Shown here piece after piece: positions 41,950 to 50,400 of a stretch of 64,000 nt of DNA. A program made the position numbers and the translations under genes. Source of the DNA: Flammeovirga yaeyamensis (GTDB taxonomy: Bacteria > Bacteroidota > Bacteroidia > Cytophagales > Flammeovirgaceae); assembly GCF_018736045.1 (NCBI RefSeq), contig NZ_CP076132.1, forward strand, positions 2,093,501 through 2,157,500. Reading direction: 5' to 3'. The notes under the pieces were generated by a model. It was not told the origin of the DNA, did no database searches, and worked only from the letters and a program-made list of their open reading frames with translations. Numbering within the stretch: the first letter of the stretch is position 1; every line of letters starts with the position of its first letter.

Positions 41950-42064
41950 TGTAGATCATTATTTAACATCAATTTATTTAATAAATTCAAATTTCTCGAT
42001 CTAATTGTGAAAAATCACCGTTAGTGAATGAGAAGATTGTAAAGAAAAACAAAAATTATATAAC

Positions 42065-44332
42065 ATGGAAAACGCTGTAAAGAACTCTCAGTTTCAAGGA
42101 ACAACATGGAAAAACGAAGTAAATGTTTATGACTTCGTAATTAATAATGTTACACCTTACTACGGAGATTCTTCATTTTTAGCTGAAGCGACTGAAGCAA
42201 CTAAAAAACTTTGGGATATCTGTTTAGCAGGTATGAAAGAAGAAAGAGAAAATGATGGTTGCCGTGACATCGATACGGATACAATCTCAACTGTTACTTC
42301 TCACAAACCTGGTTACATCAACAAGGATCTTGAAACAATCGTAGGTTTACAAACTGACGAGTTGTTGAAAAGAGCTATGAAACCATTCGGTGGTTATAGA
42401 GTAGTTAAAAACGCTGTTGAAGAAAAAGGTAAAACTGTTAATCCAGCAGTTGAAAACGTTTTCCATTATGCTAAAGATCACAACAACCAAGTGTTCTCAG
42501 CATATGATAAAGAAATCAGAACTTACCGTTCATTAGGTATCCTAACTGGTCTTCCTGATAACTATGCACGTGGTCGTATCATTGGTGACTACCGTCGTTT
42601 AGCTTTATACGGTACTGACTTTTTGATCGCTCAAAAACAAGCAGATCACGCAGCAATCGAAGATGGTTTAATCTTAGGTTCAGGTGCTGATATTGCTGAG
42701 CAAATTCAATTAAGAGAAGAAATCTCTTCTCAAGTGTCTGCTTTGAAAGATATCGCTACTATGGCGGCATCTTATGGTTGTGACGTTACTCGTCCAGCTC
42801 AAAATGCTAAAGAAGCTGTTCAAGCAGTTTACTTTGCATACTTAGCAGCAGTAAAAGAACAAGATGGTGCAGCAATGTCACTTGGTAACGTTTCTTCATT
42901 CTTGGATATCTATATCCAAAAAGATATTGAAGAAGGTACTATCAACGAAGTTGAAGCACAAGAATATATCGACCACTTCGTAATGAAGTTACGTATGGTT
43001 CGTCACCTTCGTCCTGGTGCATATGACGAAATCTTCGGTGGTGACCCAACTTGGATTACTGAAGCGATTGGTGGTGTATACCACGATGGTCGTACTAAAG
43101 TAACTAAGTCATCATTCAGATTCTTACAAACACTTTATAACTTAGGTGCATCTCCAGAGCCAAACTTAACTGTACTTTGGTCTAACGAGTTACCTCAAGG
43201 ATTTAAAGATTTCTGTTCTCAAGTATCTATCGATACTTCATCAATCCAATATGAGAATGATGACTTGATGAGACCAAACAGAGGTTCTGATGACTACGGT
43301 ATCGCATGTTGTGTATCTTACCAAGAAATCGGTAAGCGTATCCAATTCTTCGGTGCTCGTACAAACTTACCTAAAGCGTTATTGATGGCTATCAACGCTG
43401 GTCACGATGAGAACAAAAACGTTCTTGTTGCAGATGATATCGATTCAATGACAGGTGATGAGTACTTGGATTACGACAAAGTAATGACGCAATTCAAGAA
43501 AACAATGGTAGATGTTGCTCGTGTTTATGTGAAAACAATGAACATCATTCACTACATGCACGACAAGCACTATTACGAAAAAGCTCAATTCGCATTCTTG
43601 GACACTAATCCAGGTATCGATATGGCTTATGGTGCAGCAGGTATCTCAATCATTGCCGATTCATTATCAGCAATTAAGAATGCTAAAGTGAAGCCTATCC
43701 GTGACGAAAATGGTTTAGCTGTAGATTTCGAAATCGAAGGTGACTTCCCTAAATATGGTAACGACATCGACGAAGTAGATAACATCGCTAAAGAAATTTC
43801 TCATATCTTCTTCACTGAGTTAGCTAAGCACAAAACTTACCGTAACGCAGTTCCTACAATGTCATTATTGACAATTACTTCGAACGTAATGTATGGTAAG
43901 AAAACTGGTGCTACTCCTGACGGTCGTAAGGCGGGTGAGCCATTCGCTCCAGGTGCTAACCCAATGCACGGTCGTGACACTAACGGTGCTGTTGCTTCAT
44001 TGAACTCAGTAGCTAAGTTAGACTACAACGATGCGCAAGATGGTATCTCTAACACATTCTCAATCGTTCCTAAATCTTTAGGTTCTGATCGTGATACTCA
44101 AGTGAAAAACCTAGTAACTATGATGGATGGTTACTTCGCTGAAGAAGGCGGTATGGCACACCACTTGAACGTGAACGTGTTAAACAGAGAAACACTAATG
44201 GATGCTTACGAAAATCCTGAGAACTATCCTCAGTTAACAATCCGTGTATCGGGTTACGCTGTGAACTTCATCAGATTATCAAGAGCTCACCAATTAGAGG
44301 TAATTCAAAGAACATTCCACGAGTCTATGTAA
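42065..44332 (+). CDS. pflB: Pyruvate formate-lyase (formate C-acetyltransferase)
   Basis: Glycyl-radical enzyme that splits pyruvate with CoA into acetyl-CoA and formate under oxygen-poor conditions. The two active-site cysteines are C415 and C416 ([13 protein letters not shown]), and the radical glycine is G730 in [13 protein letters not shown] near the C-terminus, followed by the usual end QRTFHESM. At 755 residues the length is typical. The activating enzyme PflA, needed to form the radical, is not in the window, although it often lies next to pflB. The codon choice is cleaner (more C-ending codons such as TTC and AAC) than in neighbours, which suggests high expression. It ends in a strong terminator. 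Confidence 0.97.
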   Translation: MENAVKNSQFQGTTWKNEVNVYDFVINNVTPYYGDSSFLAEATEATKKLWDICLAGMKEERENDGCRDIDTDTISTVTSHKPGYINKDLETIVGLQTDELLKRAMKPFGGYRVVKNAVEEKGKTVNPAVENVFHYAKDHNNQVFSAYDKEIRTYRSLGILTGLPDNYARGRIIGDYRRLALYGTDFLIAQKQADHAAIEDGLILGSGADIAEQIQLREEISSQVSALKDIATMAASYGCDVTRPAQNAKEAVQAVYFAYLAAVKEQDGAAMSLGNVSSFLDIYIQKDIEEGTINEVEAQEYIDHFVMKLRMVRHLRPGAYDEIFGGDPTWITEAIGGVYHDGRTKVTKSSFRFLQTLYNLGASPEPNLTVLWSNELPQGFKDFCSQVSIDTSSIQYENDDLMRPNRGSDDYGIACCVSYQEIGKRIQFFGARTNLPKALLMAINAGHDENKNVLVADDIDSMTGDEYLDYDKVMTQFKKTMVDVARVYVKTMNIIHYMHDKHYYEKAQFAFLDTNPGIDMAYGAAGISIIADSLSAIKNAKVKPIRDENGLAVDFEIEGDFPKYGNDIDEVDNIAKEISHIFFTELAKHKTYRNAVPTMSLLTITSNVMYGKKTGATPDGRKAGEPFAPGANPMHGRDTNGAVASLNSVAKLDYNDAQDGISNTFSIVPKSLGSDRDTQVKNLVTMMDGYFAEEGGMAHHLNVNVLNRETLMDAYENPENYPQLTIRVSGYAVNFIRLSRAHQLEVIQRTFHESM

Positions 44333-44363
44333 TACATAGTTGGATTTCTTTACATGATATATC

Positions 44364-44397
44364 AAAGGTCATTTCTTCGGAAATGGCCTTTTTTTGT
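44364..44397 (+). terminator. Terminator of focA-pflB
   Basis: A 12-bp stem with G.U pairs (44364-44375 with 44380-44391) capped by a UUCG tetraloop closed by C-G, then a T-run. It lies 32 bases after the pflB stop. Confidence 0.93.
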
Positions 44398-44509
44398 TTA
44401 GATGATTTAGGTTGTATTATAATCATCAATTATATAGTAAATTCGACTTACTTGTCTGTTATCATCTGACAACAACCAAATTATATCAAATACTCAAACA
44501 GTTCTCATA

Positions 44510-45562
44510 ATGTCTATTTCAAAGAAAATAGAAGCTTATATTTATAATAATGTTGAGAAAGTACATTTGTATCGAACAATAGCCATTCTTGCTTTCTCAT
44601 TTTTTACCGTCAATTATTTTAAAATTCCTCATGGGTCTTGGGTATGTATCACTGTAGTGGTTTTGTTAGGGCCGTATCCAGAATTTGGAGGGATAATTCA
44701 TAGAGTAAAACAAAGAATATTGGGCACCATTGCAGCATCCATTTCTGGAGTGGCTATGATCTTCTTTTTCCATAACAACTTATGGATGCAAACCATCTTT
44801 TTAATCGCTTGGATACCATTAATGGCTGCTCTTTTTAAAAAATATCCATATTCTTACTTGGTATGTATTTTCACTGTCGTAATTGTATTAGGAGTTACTG
44901 AAGACAAGACGATTGATAGTGCTTTATGGAGAGTAGGGAATATTATGGCAGGGGGATTAATCACATTAATTTTCTCTTTGATTTTTCCCGTAAGAGGAAT
45001 TAAAGAATTAAGACTCGAAATGGCAGAGAGTATTTTGATGATCGATAAATTATATACATCCACCATAAAAGGAGAGTTTGCACACAAAGAATACTTAGAT
45101 GATATGACTTTGGTGTTTAACTCTTTAAGGAAACAAAGGAAAACATATGAGCATGTCACAAAAGAAAGCAAACATTTTAAATTAAACCGTCAGGAACTTG
45201 AGAATATTACCGTTGTGATGCGGAAAATGAGTTCTATTGTAGAACTGTTGAATTCAAGTACGATAGCTTCTGAGATCGGGAATAAGTATATCAGTCAATT
45301 GTATTCCATTCAAGAAAAACGAGCGTTCTTTACTGAGCGAATGCAAAATATAGCGAAGCAATTAAAAGACAATACCTACACCTCTCCTGAAGAAACAGTG
45401 ATCAGACTAACTTCCTCCAGAGAAGAATTAGATAAGTTGTATCAAGAAAATGATGACGAGCACACGCCTTTGAGCCCATATAGTTATGTTTGGCTTAACT
45501 ATCAATATGGTCTGCAATTATTCAAATTAGAACAAAGTGTTTATAAGGTATTCAATAATTAA
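44510..45562 (+). CDS. FUSC-family membrane protein (aromatic acid exporter-like)
   Basis: Belongs to the fusaric acid resistance/YccS-type group thought to export aromatic or other organic acids. Six helices fill the first 175 residues (IPHGSWVCITVVVLLGPYPEFGG is the family signature region, then QRILGTIAASISGVAMIF and WRVGNIMAGGLITLIFSLIFP). A helical cytoplasmic part of about 170 residues follows. At 350 residues it is a half-size version. It meets the gene at 45559-46281 tail to tail over a shared TTAA. The substrate is unknown. Confidence 0.8.
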   Translation: MSISKKIEAYIYNNVEKVHLYRTIAILAFSFFTVNYFKIPHGSWVCITVVVLLGPYPEFGGIIHRVKQRILGTIAASISGVAMIFFFHNNLWMQTIFLIAWIPLMAALFKKYPYSYLVCIFTVVIVLGVTEDKTIDSALWRVGNIMAGGLITLIFSLIFPVRGIKELRLEMAESILMIDKLYTSTIKGEFAHKEYLDDMTLVFNSLRKQRKTYEHVTKESKHFKLNRQELENITVVMRKMSSIVELLNSSTIASEIGNKYISQLYSIQEKRAFFTERMQNIAKQLKDNTYTSPEETVIRLTSSREELDKLYQENDDEHTPLSPYSYVWLNYQYGLQLFKLEQSVYKVFNN

Positions 45563-46281
45563 TTTTCTAACTTTTTATTGATTTCAGATCTTACATCTTG
45601 AAGATGATGTAGCGCGAGTTTTTTATAATGCATGGATAAATTTCTAACCATGATGATTTTATCCATATACAGTAACAATTTGTTTTTATCATTTACTGAA
45701 AGTGATAAAGGGTGTTTAATATCTAATAATTCACCTTTTTTCGAGTATATGAAATCTTTTGATAGAATATCACTAATTCTAAAGAAGTAATTTTGATGTA
45801 ATTGATTTTCAGGTGATTTGTCTTCGCTTTCTAGACACATTTTTAGATAATACTCATAAAGTAGAATGACTTTATTTCTAAGCTCATCATTGTCGATAAT
45901 TTCAACACCATTCTCTTTTAATGATTCATACCCTGAAACATTTAGAACTAGCAAATCTTTTGTAGTGAGCAAGAGTTGTTGAATAGGGAACTTCCCTTCT
46001 GCCTTCTTATTCTTTTCGGTGATTAACTTTTTAAAATATATTGCTGCCTCAATGCCTACAGAATCAGAATAAATAAATTGTTTGAGTTGCTCTTGATCCA
46101 ATTCTAGCCCTTTATTTATTTCGATTAAAATCTTTTCTTCTTGTACTTCAGATTTTTTACTATCCTTCCAGTCATTCAAAAGAAATGCAGAGACAACAGC
46201 TAGAAACATGAGAGTAAAATCAAATAAGTTTTTTGAAAATTTGTTTAGTTGTTTAAGAAACATGAGAGTATTAGTCTTCAT
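45559..46281 (-). CDS. DUF6090-like single-pass membrane protein
   Basis: Function unknown. The start is set at the ATG at 46281 (MKTNTLMFLKQLNKF) rather than at 46314. One helix spans about residues 20-36 (LFDFTLMFLAVVSAFLLNDW), followed by the acidic-basic segment KDSKKSEVQEEKILIEINKGLELDQEQL, the arrangement of DUF6090-type proteins of Bacteroidota (membrane helix, N-x-W, then a coiled region). The rest is helical. It shares its stop region with the FUSC gene on the other strand. Confidence 0.6.
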   Translation of the reverse strand: MKTNTLMFLKQLNKFSKNLFDFTLMFLAVVSAFLLNDWKDSKKSEVQEEKILIEINKGLELDQEQLKQFIYSDSVGIEAAIYFKKLITEKNKKAEGKFPIQQLLLTTKDLLVLNVSGYESLKENGVEIIDNDELRNKVILLYEYYLKMCLESEDKSPENQLHQNYFFRISDILSKDFIYSKKGELLDIKHPLSLSVNDKNKLLLYMDKIIMVRNLSMHYKKLALHHLQDVRSEINKKLEN

Positions 46282-46400
46282 TTTTATTTGGTTTAAAAAA
46301 CTAAAGTAAACCAATATTCATTCAAGGCAAAATATTTACTTAGATTTTATAAAAGGTCAAAAGGATTTACTATTAATGTAAAAAGTACTATTATTGTATC

Positions 46401-46420
46401 AGTAATAATTTATTGTTACT
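46401..46420. promoter_or_regulatory. Imperfect palindrome upstream of the thiolase gene
   Basis: AGTAATAATTTATTGTTACT is a 20-bp near-palindrome (arms AGTAA and TTACT plus inner AA/TT) 37 bases before the thiolase ATG. It could be an operator; AT-rich chance is the alternative. Confidence 0.3.
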
Positions 46421-46456
46421 AACACCACAACCAATAAACAAAAAAAAAAAAACACT

Positions 46457-47635
46457 ATGAAAGAAGTATATATCGTATCGGCGGTAAGAACGCCTATCGG
46501 TAGCTTTGGAGGTGTATTGTCTTCACTATCAGCAACTCAATTAGGAAGCACTGCTATCAAAGGTGCTTTAGAAAAAGCAGGCGTTCAACCTTCGGAAGTG
46601 AACGAAGTTTTTATGGGGAATGTGATTGCCTCAAATCTTGGTCAAGCTCCTGCAAAGCAAGCTGCACTTGGTGCTGGCATCGGACACGATGTGCCATGTA
46701 CAACAGTAAATAAAGTATGTGCTTCTGGAATGAAAACCTTAATGTTAGGAGCACAATCAATCATGTTAGGCGATAACGATATTGTTGTTACAGGAGGGAT
46801 GGAATCGATGTCGAATATCCCTTATTACGTTCCAAAGGGTCGTTATGGTCATGGTTACGGTCACGGACAATTATTGGATGGCTTAGTAAAAGATGGTCTT
46901 TCAGATGCTTACAATGGTGAGGCCATGGGTGTTTGTGCTGATGCTACTGCTGTAAAATGTGAGATTTCGAGAGAAGAACAAGATGCCTTCGCAATAGAAT
47001 CTTATAAAAGAACAGCAATGTCAACGGAAGATGGAATTTTTGTTAATGAAATTATTCCAGTAGCTGTACCTCAAAGAAGGGGAGATGATGTGATTGTTGA
47101 CAAAGATGAGGAATTCACTAAAGTAAAGTTTGAAAAAATACCATCCTTAAGAGCCGTATTTACGAAAGATGGAACAGTAACAGCCGCGAATGCATCAACT
47201 ATTAATGATGGGGCTGCTTCTATTATTTTAGCAAGTGAAGAGGCTGTAAAAAGATTAGGTTTAAAACCTATAGCAAAAGTAGTAAGCTTTGCTGATGCAT
47301 CCTTAGCACCTGAGTGGTTTACTATTGCCCCACCTGATGCTGCAAATAAAGCATTAAAAAAAGCAGGTCTATCTAAAGAAGATATAGACTATTGGGAAGT
47401 AAACGAGGCATTCTCTGTAGTGACTTTGGCTTTCTCAAAGCAATTAGGCTTGTCGAGTGATATTGTCAATGTTCATGGAGGTTCAGTTTCTATGGGGCAT
47501 CCGTTAGGTGCTTCTGGAGCAAGAATTATGGTGACACTTATGGGTGTTCTAAATGCAAGAAAAGGTAAAAAAGGACTTGCAGCAATTTGTAATGGAGGAG
47601 GTGGAGCCTCTGCAGTTATTATTGAGAAACTATAA
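46457..47635 (+). CDS. Acetyl-CoA C-acetyltransferase (thiolase)
   Basis: Condenses two acetyl-CoA or cleaves acetoacetyl-CoA. The acyl-accepting cysteine is C88 (TTVNKVCASGMKTLMLG), the second catalytic cysteine is C378 (AICNGGGGAS), and the active-site histidine lies in VHGGSVSMGHPLGASG. At 392 residues it is a standard biosynthetic-type thiolase. It is a single gene with a long A-run (46441-46452) just before the ATG instead of a Shine-Dalgarno site, and it ends in a hairpin shared with the opposite gene. Whether it serves ketone-body, isoprenoid or fatty acid metabolism cannot be told. Confidence 0.95.
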   Translation: MKEVYIVSAVRTPIGSFGGVLSSLSATQLGSTAIKGALEKAGVQPSEVNEVFMGNVIASNLGQAPAKQAALGAGIGHDVPCTTVNKVCASGMKTLMLGAQSIMLGDNDIVVTGGMESMSNIPYYVPKGRYGHGYGHGQLLDGLVKDGLSDAYNGEAMGVCADATAVKCEISREEQDAFAIESYKRTAMSTEDGIFVNEIIPVAVPQRRGDDVIVDKDEEFTKVKFEKIPSLRAVFTKDGTVTAANASTINDGAASIILASEEAVKRLGLKPIAKVVSFADASLAPEWFTIAPPDAANKALKKAGLSKEDIDYWEVNEAFSVVTLAFSKQLGLSSDIVNVHGGSVSMGHPLGASGARIMVTLMGVLNARKGKKGLAAICNGGGGASAVIIEKL

Positions 47636-47640
47636 TTAAT

Positions 47641-47674
47641 AAAGGTGATATAAATTAGGTTTATATCACCTTTT
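47641..47674. terminator. Bidirectional terminator between thiolase and small gene
   Basis: A 14-bp stem (47641-47654 with 47660-47673; core AAGGTGATATAAA) and a 5-nt loop with TTTTC on the plus side. The right arm lies inside the last codons of the minus-strand gene, whose stop codon is part of the stem. Confidence 0.75.
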
Positions 47675-47957
47675 CTGCGTTTAAATACTTTCTCAATTCT
47701 TCCTCAGAATCAAAAATAATTCCCAAGCTACCTTTCAATAATTTGATGTAAAATTCTTCATCATTGTTCTCTAAAGGGATACGTATTTGAACTTCGGTTT
47801 GATTAAATAGTTCCATTGTCAATTGAAGCTGATAATTTTCAACATAATCAGACCACAGAATATTTAAACTTTTAATCTTTCCTGATGGATAATCGGGTGA
47901 TGAGAAAAGAATCCATTTGTTAATGAGTAAGTCGAGTATAGAAGTATAGGTACTCAT
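47661..47957 (-). CDS. Small unknown protein (98 residues)
   Basis: Unrecognised. It is soluble and acidic, with alternating strands in the middle (YQLQLTMELFNQTEVQIRIPL) and a C-terminal helix (SEEELRKYLNAEKV). There is no signal peptide or membrane helix. It converges on the thiolase gene. The well-formed reading frame and its clean ATG after a 311-base gap support it as real; the function is open. Confidence 0.55.
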   Translation of the reverse strand: MSTYTSILDLLINKWILFSSPDYPSGKIKSLNILWSDYVENYQLQLTMELFNQTEVQIRIPLENNDEEFYIKLLKGSLGIIFDSEEELRKYLNAEKVI

Positions 47958-48268
47958 AAATTATTTATGTTAATCGATTAAATCATATTTTCTTGATGAT
48001 TACTTTAGAAAAGTATTCTAAATTGATACTATTAAATATACTTAATTCTATAGATTTATTTTAGTTCAAAACTCGTTTTTAAAATATAATTCGTTGAACT
48101 TCGATTATTATCAGATGAAATCGATTATATTCAATAACATTTTCAATAATATCCTTATTTTTGTTGATGATAATGAATAAGAAATTATTCAAATTGTACA
48201 GTTGTCAAATTACTTGATCAATTCTAAACTTCTATTAAAACATACTATCATAAAGTCACTAAACTATT
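47958..48268. other. 311-base AT-rich gap between divergent genes
   Basis: Presumably carries promoters for the small gene (minus) and the efflux adaptor (plus). A TATTTTTG box lies at 48156-48163, 105 bases before the adaptor ATG, without a TTG at normal spacing. I see no gene, tRNA or clear operator. Confidence 0.35.
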
Positions 48269-49633
48269 ATGGCAAAGAAAAAGAAATCAAATAAAGTATT
48301 ATATCTCTCTCTAATTTTACTTGTAGTTTTCGCTGGAGGAGGTGCTTACCTTTACAAATCAAATCAGAAAAAATCAGTAAAAGTTGAATTTGCTACTGCC
48401 ACTAAAGGAACAATCACTGAGAAAGTGAGTGCGTCAGGTAAAGTTCAACCTATAAATGAAGTGACTTTGTCATCTGAAGTATCAGGTGAAATCAGGGAGT
48501 TGTATATTAAAGAAGGAGATTCGGTTTTTACAAAGCAATTGCTCGCTCAGATACGTCCTGATAACTTTCAATCAGCTTTAGATCAAGCAAGAGCATCATT
48601 GAACTCTCAAAAAGCACAATTGGCTAGATCAAGAGCAGATGTTGCTCAAAATGAAGCGAGATTAAAACAAGCGGAGTTAACGTTTAATAGAAATAAACAG
48701 CTTTGGGAAGATAAAGTGATTTCAGATCAGGAATATGAAAATAGCAAAGCTGATTTTGAAATTGCCCAAGCGAACTTAGAAGCATCTAAAGAAAGTGTAA
48801 GAGCTTCAGAATACACTGTAAAGAGTGCAGAGGCACAAGTGGACGATGCAAAAGAATCGTTACAACTAACAAAGATTTTTGCTCCAATGTCTGGAGTTGT
48901 ATCAAAGTTATCGGTGGAAAAAGGAGAGATGGTTGTAGGTGCTCGTCAAATGTCGGCTACCGAGTTGATGAGAATTGCTAACCTATCAGAAATGGAAGCA
49001 CAGGTAGATGTAAATGAAAATGATATCATCCGTGTTCATAAATTAGATACTGCTATTATTGATGTAGATGCCTACTCATTTAGAGATATGAAGTTTAAAG
49101 GAGTGGTAACTGCTATCGCCAATTCGGCAAAAGACGCTACCTCTTCTGATGTTGTTACAGAATTTGAAGTAAAAATTCGTTTACTTCCAAATTCTTATGC
49201 TAACTTAATGGTAGAGAATCAAAATGCTGAATCTCCATTTAGACCTGGAATGACAGCTTCTGTAGATATTATTACACAGACTAAAAAGGATATTTTAGTT
49301 GTCCCATTAACTTCTGTAACTACTAGAAAACGTTCTGAACTTACCAAAAAAGATGAAGAAGGTGAAGAGGATAAAGTAGGAGATGAGAACAAAACAATGT
49401 TGAATAACTCAAGAAAAAAAGATTCCGAGTTATTAGAGGTTGTATTTGTATATGATAAAACTACTCAGGAAGTAACTCCAAAAGAAGTGAAAACTGGTAT
49501 TTCTGATTTTGATAATATTGAAATACTAGAAGGAATTGAAGATGGAGAGGTGATTATTAAAGGTCCATTTAGAGTGATTTCAGAAACCTTGAAGCCAGGT
49601 GATTTAGTAGAAGACATGAACTCTGCTAAATAA
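48269..49633 (+). CDS. Efflux pump periplasmic adaptor (HlyD/MacA-like membrane fusion protein)
   Basis: Links an inner-membrane pump to an outer-membrane channel. An N-terminal anchor (KVLYLSLILLVVFAGGGAYLY) is followed by the lipoyl half (GKVQPINEVTLSSEVSGEIRELYIKEGDSV), a long coiled-coil hairpin at about 105-205 (LDQARASLNSQKAQLARSRADVAQNEARLKQ), the second lipoyl half (IFAPMSGVVSKLSVEKGEMV), the barrel, and a C-terminal domain interrupted by a charged insert (KKDEEGEEDKVGDENK). At 454 residues it is complete. Unlike most such genes it is not followed by an ABC or RND pump gene; a lysoplasmalogenase gene is next. Confidence 0.88.
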   Translation: MAKKKKSNKVLYLSLILLVVFAGGGAYLYKSNQKKSVKVEFATATKGTITEKVSASGKVQPINEVTLSSEVSGEIRELYIKEGDSVFTKQLLAQIRPDNFQSALDQARASLNSQKAQLARSRADVAQNEARLKQAELTFNRNKQLWEDKVISDQEYENSKADFEIAQANLEASKESVRASEYTVKSAEAQVDDAKESLQLTKIFAPMSGVVSKLSVEKGEMVVGARQMSATELMRIANLSEMEAQVDVNENDIIRVHKLDTAIIDVDAYSFRDMKFKGVVTAIANSAKDATSSDVVTEFEVKIRLLPNSYANLMVENQNAESPFRPGMTASVDIITQTKKDILVVPLTSVTTRKRSELTKKDEEGEEDKVGDENKTMLNNSRKKDSELLEVVFVYDKTTQEVTPKEVKTGISDFDNIEILEGIEDGEVIIKGPFRVISETLKPGDLVEDMNSAK

Positions 49634-49654
49634 GATTAGGAATATATTTAAAAT

Positions 49655-50362
49655 ATGACATCAAATACTAAAATTGTAAAAGAACCCCTGAATAACCGAC
49701 AAAGGAAAATTTTCTGGGGTCTTTTTTCTATCATTTTTTTTGTAAACGTGTATAGTAATTTCGTTGATAACTCCTTATTGACGATTTTTTCTAAACCGTT
49801 ATTAATGCCTTTCATCGCCATATATTTTTCGGCAACTTGGAAAGAAACAACAGAAAACTCTATTATTTACAAAGCAATGATGATAGGCTTTTTCTTTGCT
49901 TGGATAGGAGATTTATACATGATGTTTAGAAGTGATGAAGAAGTAATGTTATTGGCATTAGGTTGCTTTTTTGTTTGTCATGTGCTGTATATTATCGCTT
50001 TCTTTTTTTCAGGAGTGAAAGATAAAATGATGGGTTTCTTATTCTCATTTGTCGTGTCAGTAATAGGGTTATTTATAGGAGAACATATTGCATCCACACA
50101 TTCTTTGATGTACGCTCCAATATTATCGTACAGCATCATCATTTCAGTAATGTTTTCGTTTGCAGTGATTCGAATTTTTGTCCGAAAAGATAAATGGGCT
50201 TGGTTTACTGCCGCAGGAGCACTCATATTTATTATTTCAGACATTATGATTGGTATGGATGCCTTTCAAGGATATGAAATATCTCATGCCTATATAATGA
50301 TTACATATATTGTTGCCCAACTATTAATTAGTAGGGGAATGATGGTAGAAGCAGTATCATAA
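49655..50362 (+). CDS. YhhN-family protein (lysoplasmalogenase-like)
   Basis: Membrane protein whose relatives hydrolyse the vinyl-ether bond of lysoplasmalogens. It has eight helices in 235 residues; family motifs are SKPLLMPFIAIYF, AWIGDLYMMF, ALIFIISDIMIGMD and YIVAQLLISRG, with the conserved acidic residues in the GD and SD pairs. It follows the adaptor gene by 21 bases and may be read with it. A terminator shared with glutamine synthetase follows. Whether this organism makes plasmalogens is not shown here. Confidence 0.83.
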   Translation: MTSNTKIVKEPLNNRQRKIFWGLFSIIFFVNVYSNFVDNSLLTIFSKPLLMPFIAIYFSATWKETTENSIIYKAMMIGFFFAWIGDLYMMFRSDEEVMLLALGCFFVCHVLYIIAFFFSGVKDKMMGFLFSFVVSVIGLFIGEHIASTHSLMYAPILSYSIIISVMFSFAVIRIFVRKDKWAWFTAAGALIFIISDIMIGMDAFQGYEISHAYIMITYIVAQLLISRGMMVEAVS

Positions 50363-50400
50363 AAAAATAGTCATCTAAAATTAATTAGATGACTATTTTT
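50363..50400. terminator. Bidirectional terminator between yhhN-like and glutamine synthetase genes
   Basis: A perfect 16-bp inverted repeat (50363-50378 with 50385-50400; core ATAGTCATCTAA) with a 6-nt loop and T-runs on both strands, directly at the glutamine synthetase stop. Confidence 0.92.

Noticed and set aside
41655-41990. Minus-strand frame opposite the focA end
   Set aside because: It is a shadow of a secure membrane-protein gene; hydrophobic codons read backwards give open frames.
41950-42064. Possible promoter or structured leader between focA and pflB
   Set aside because: Only a 4-5 bp hairpin (GTGA...TCAC) is visible and no box matches the known promoter pattern, so I do not call a separate promoter.
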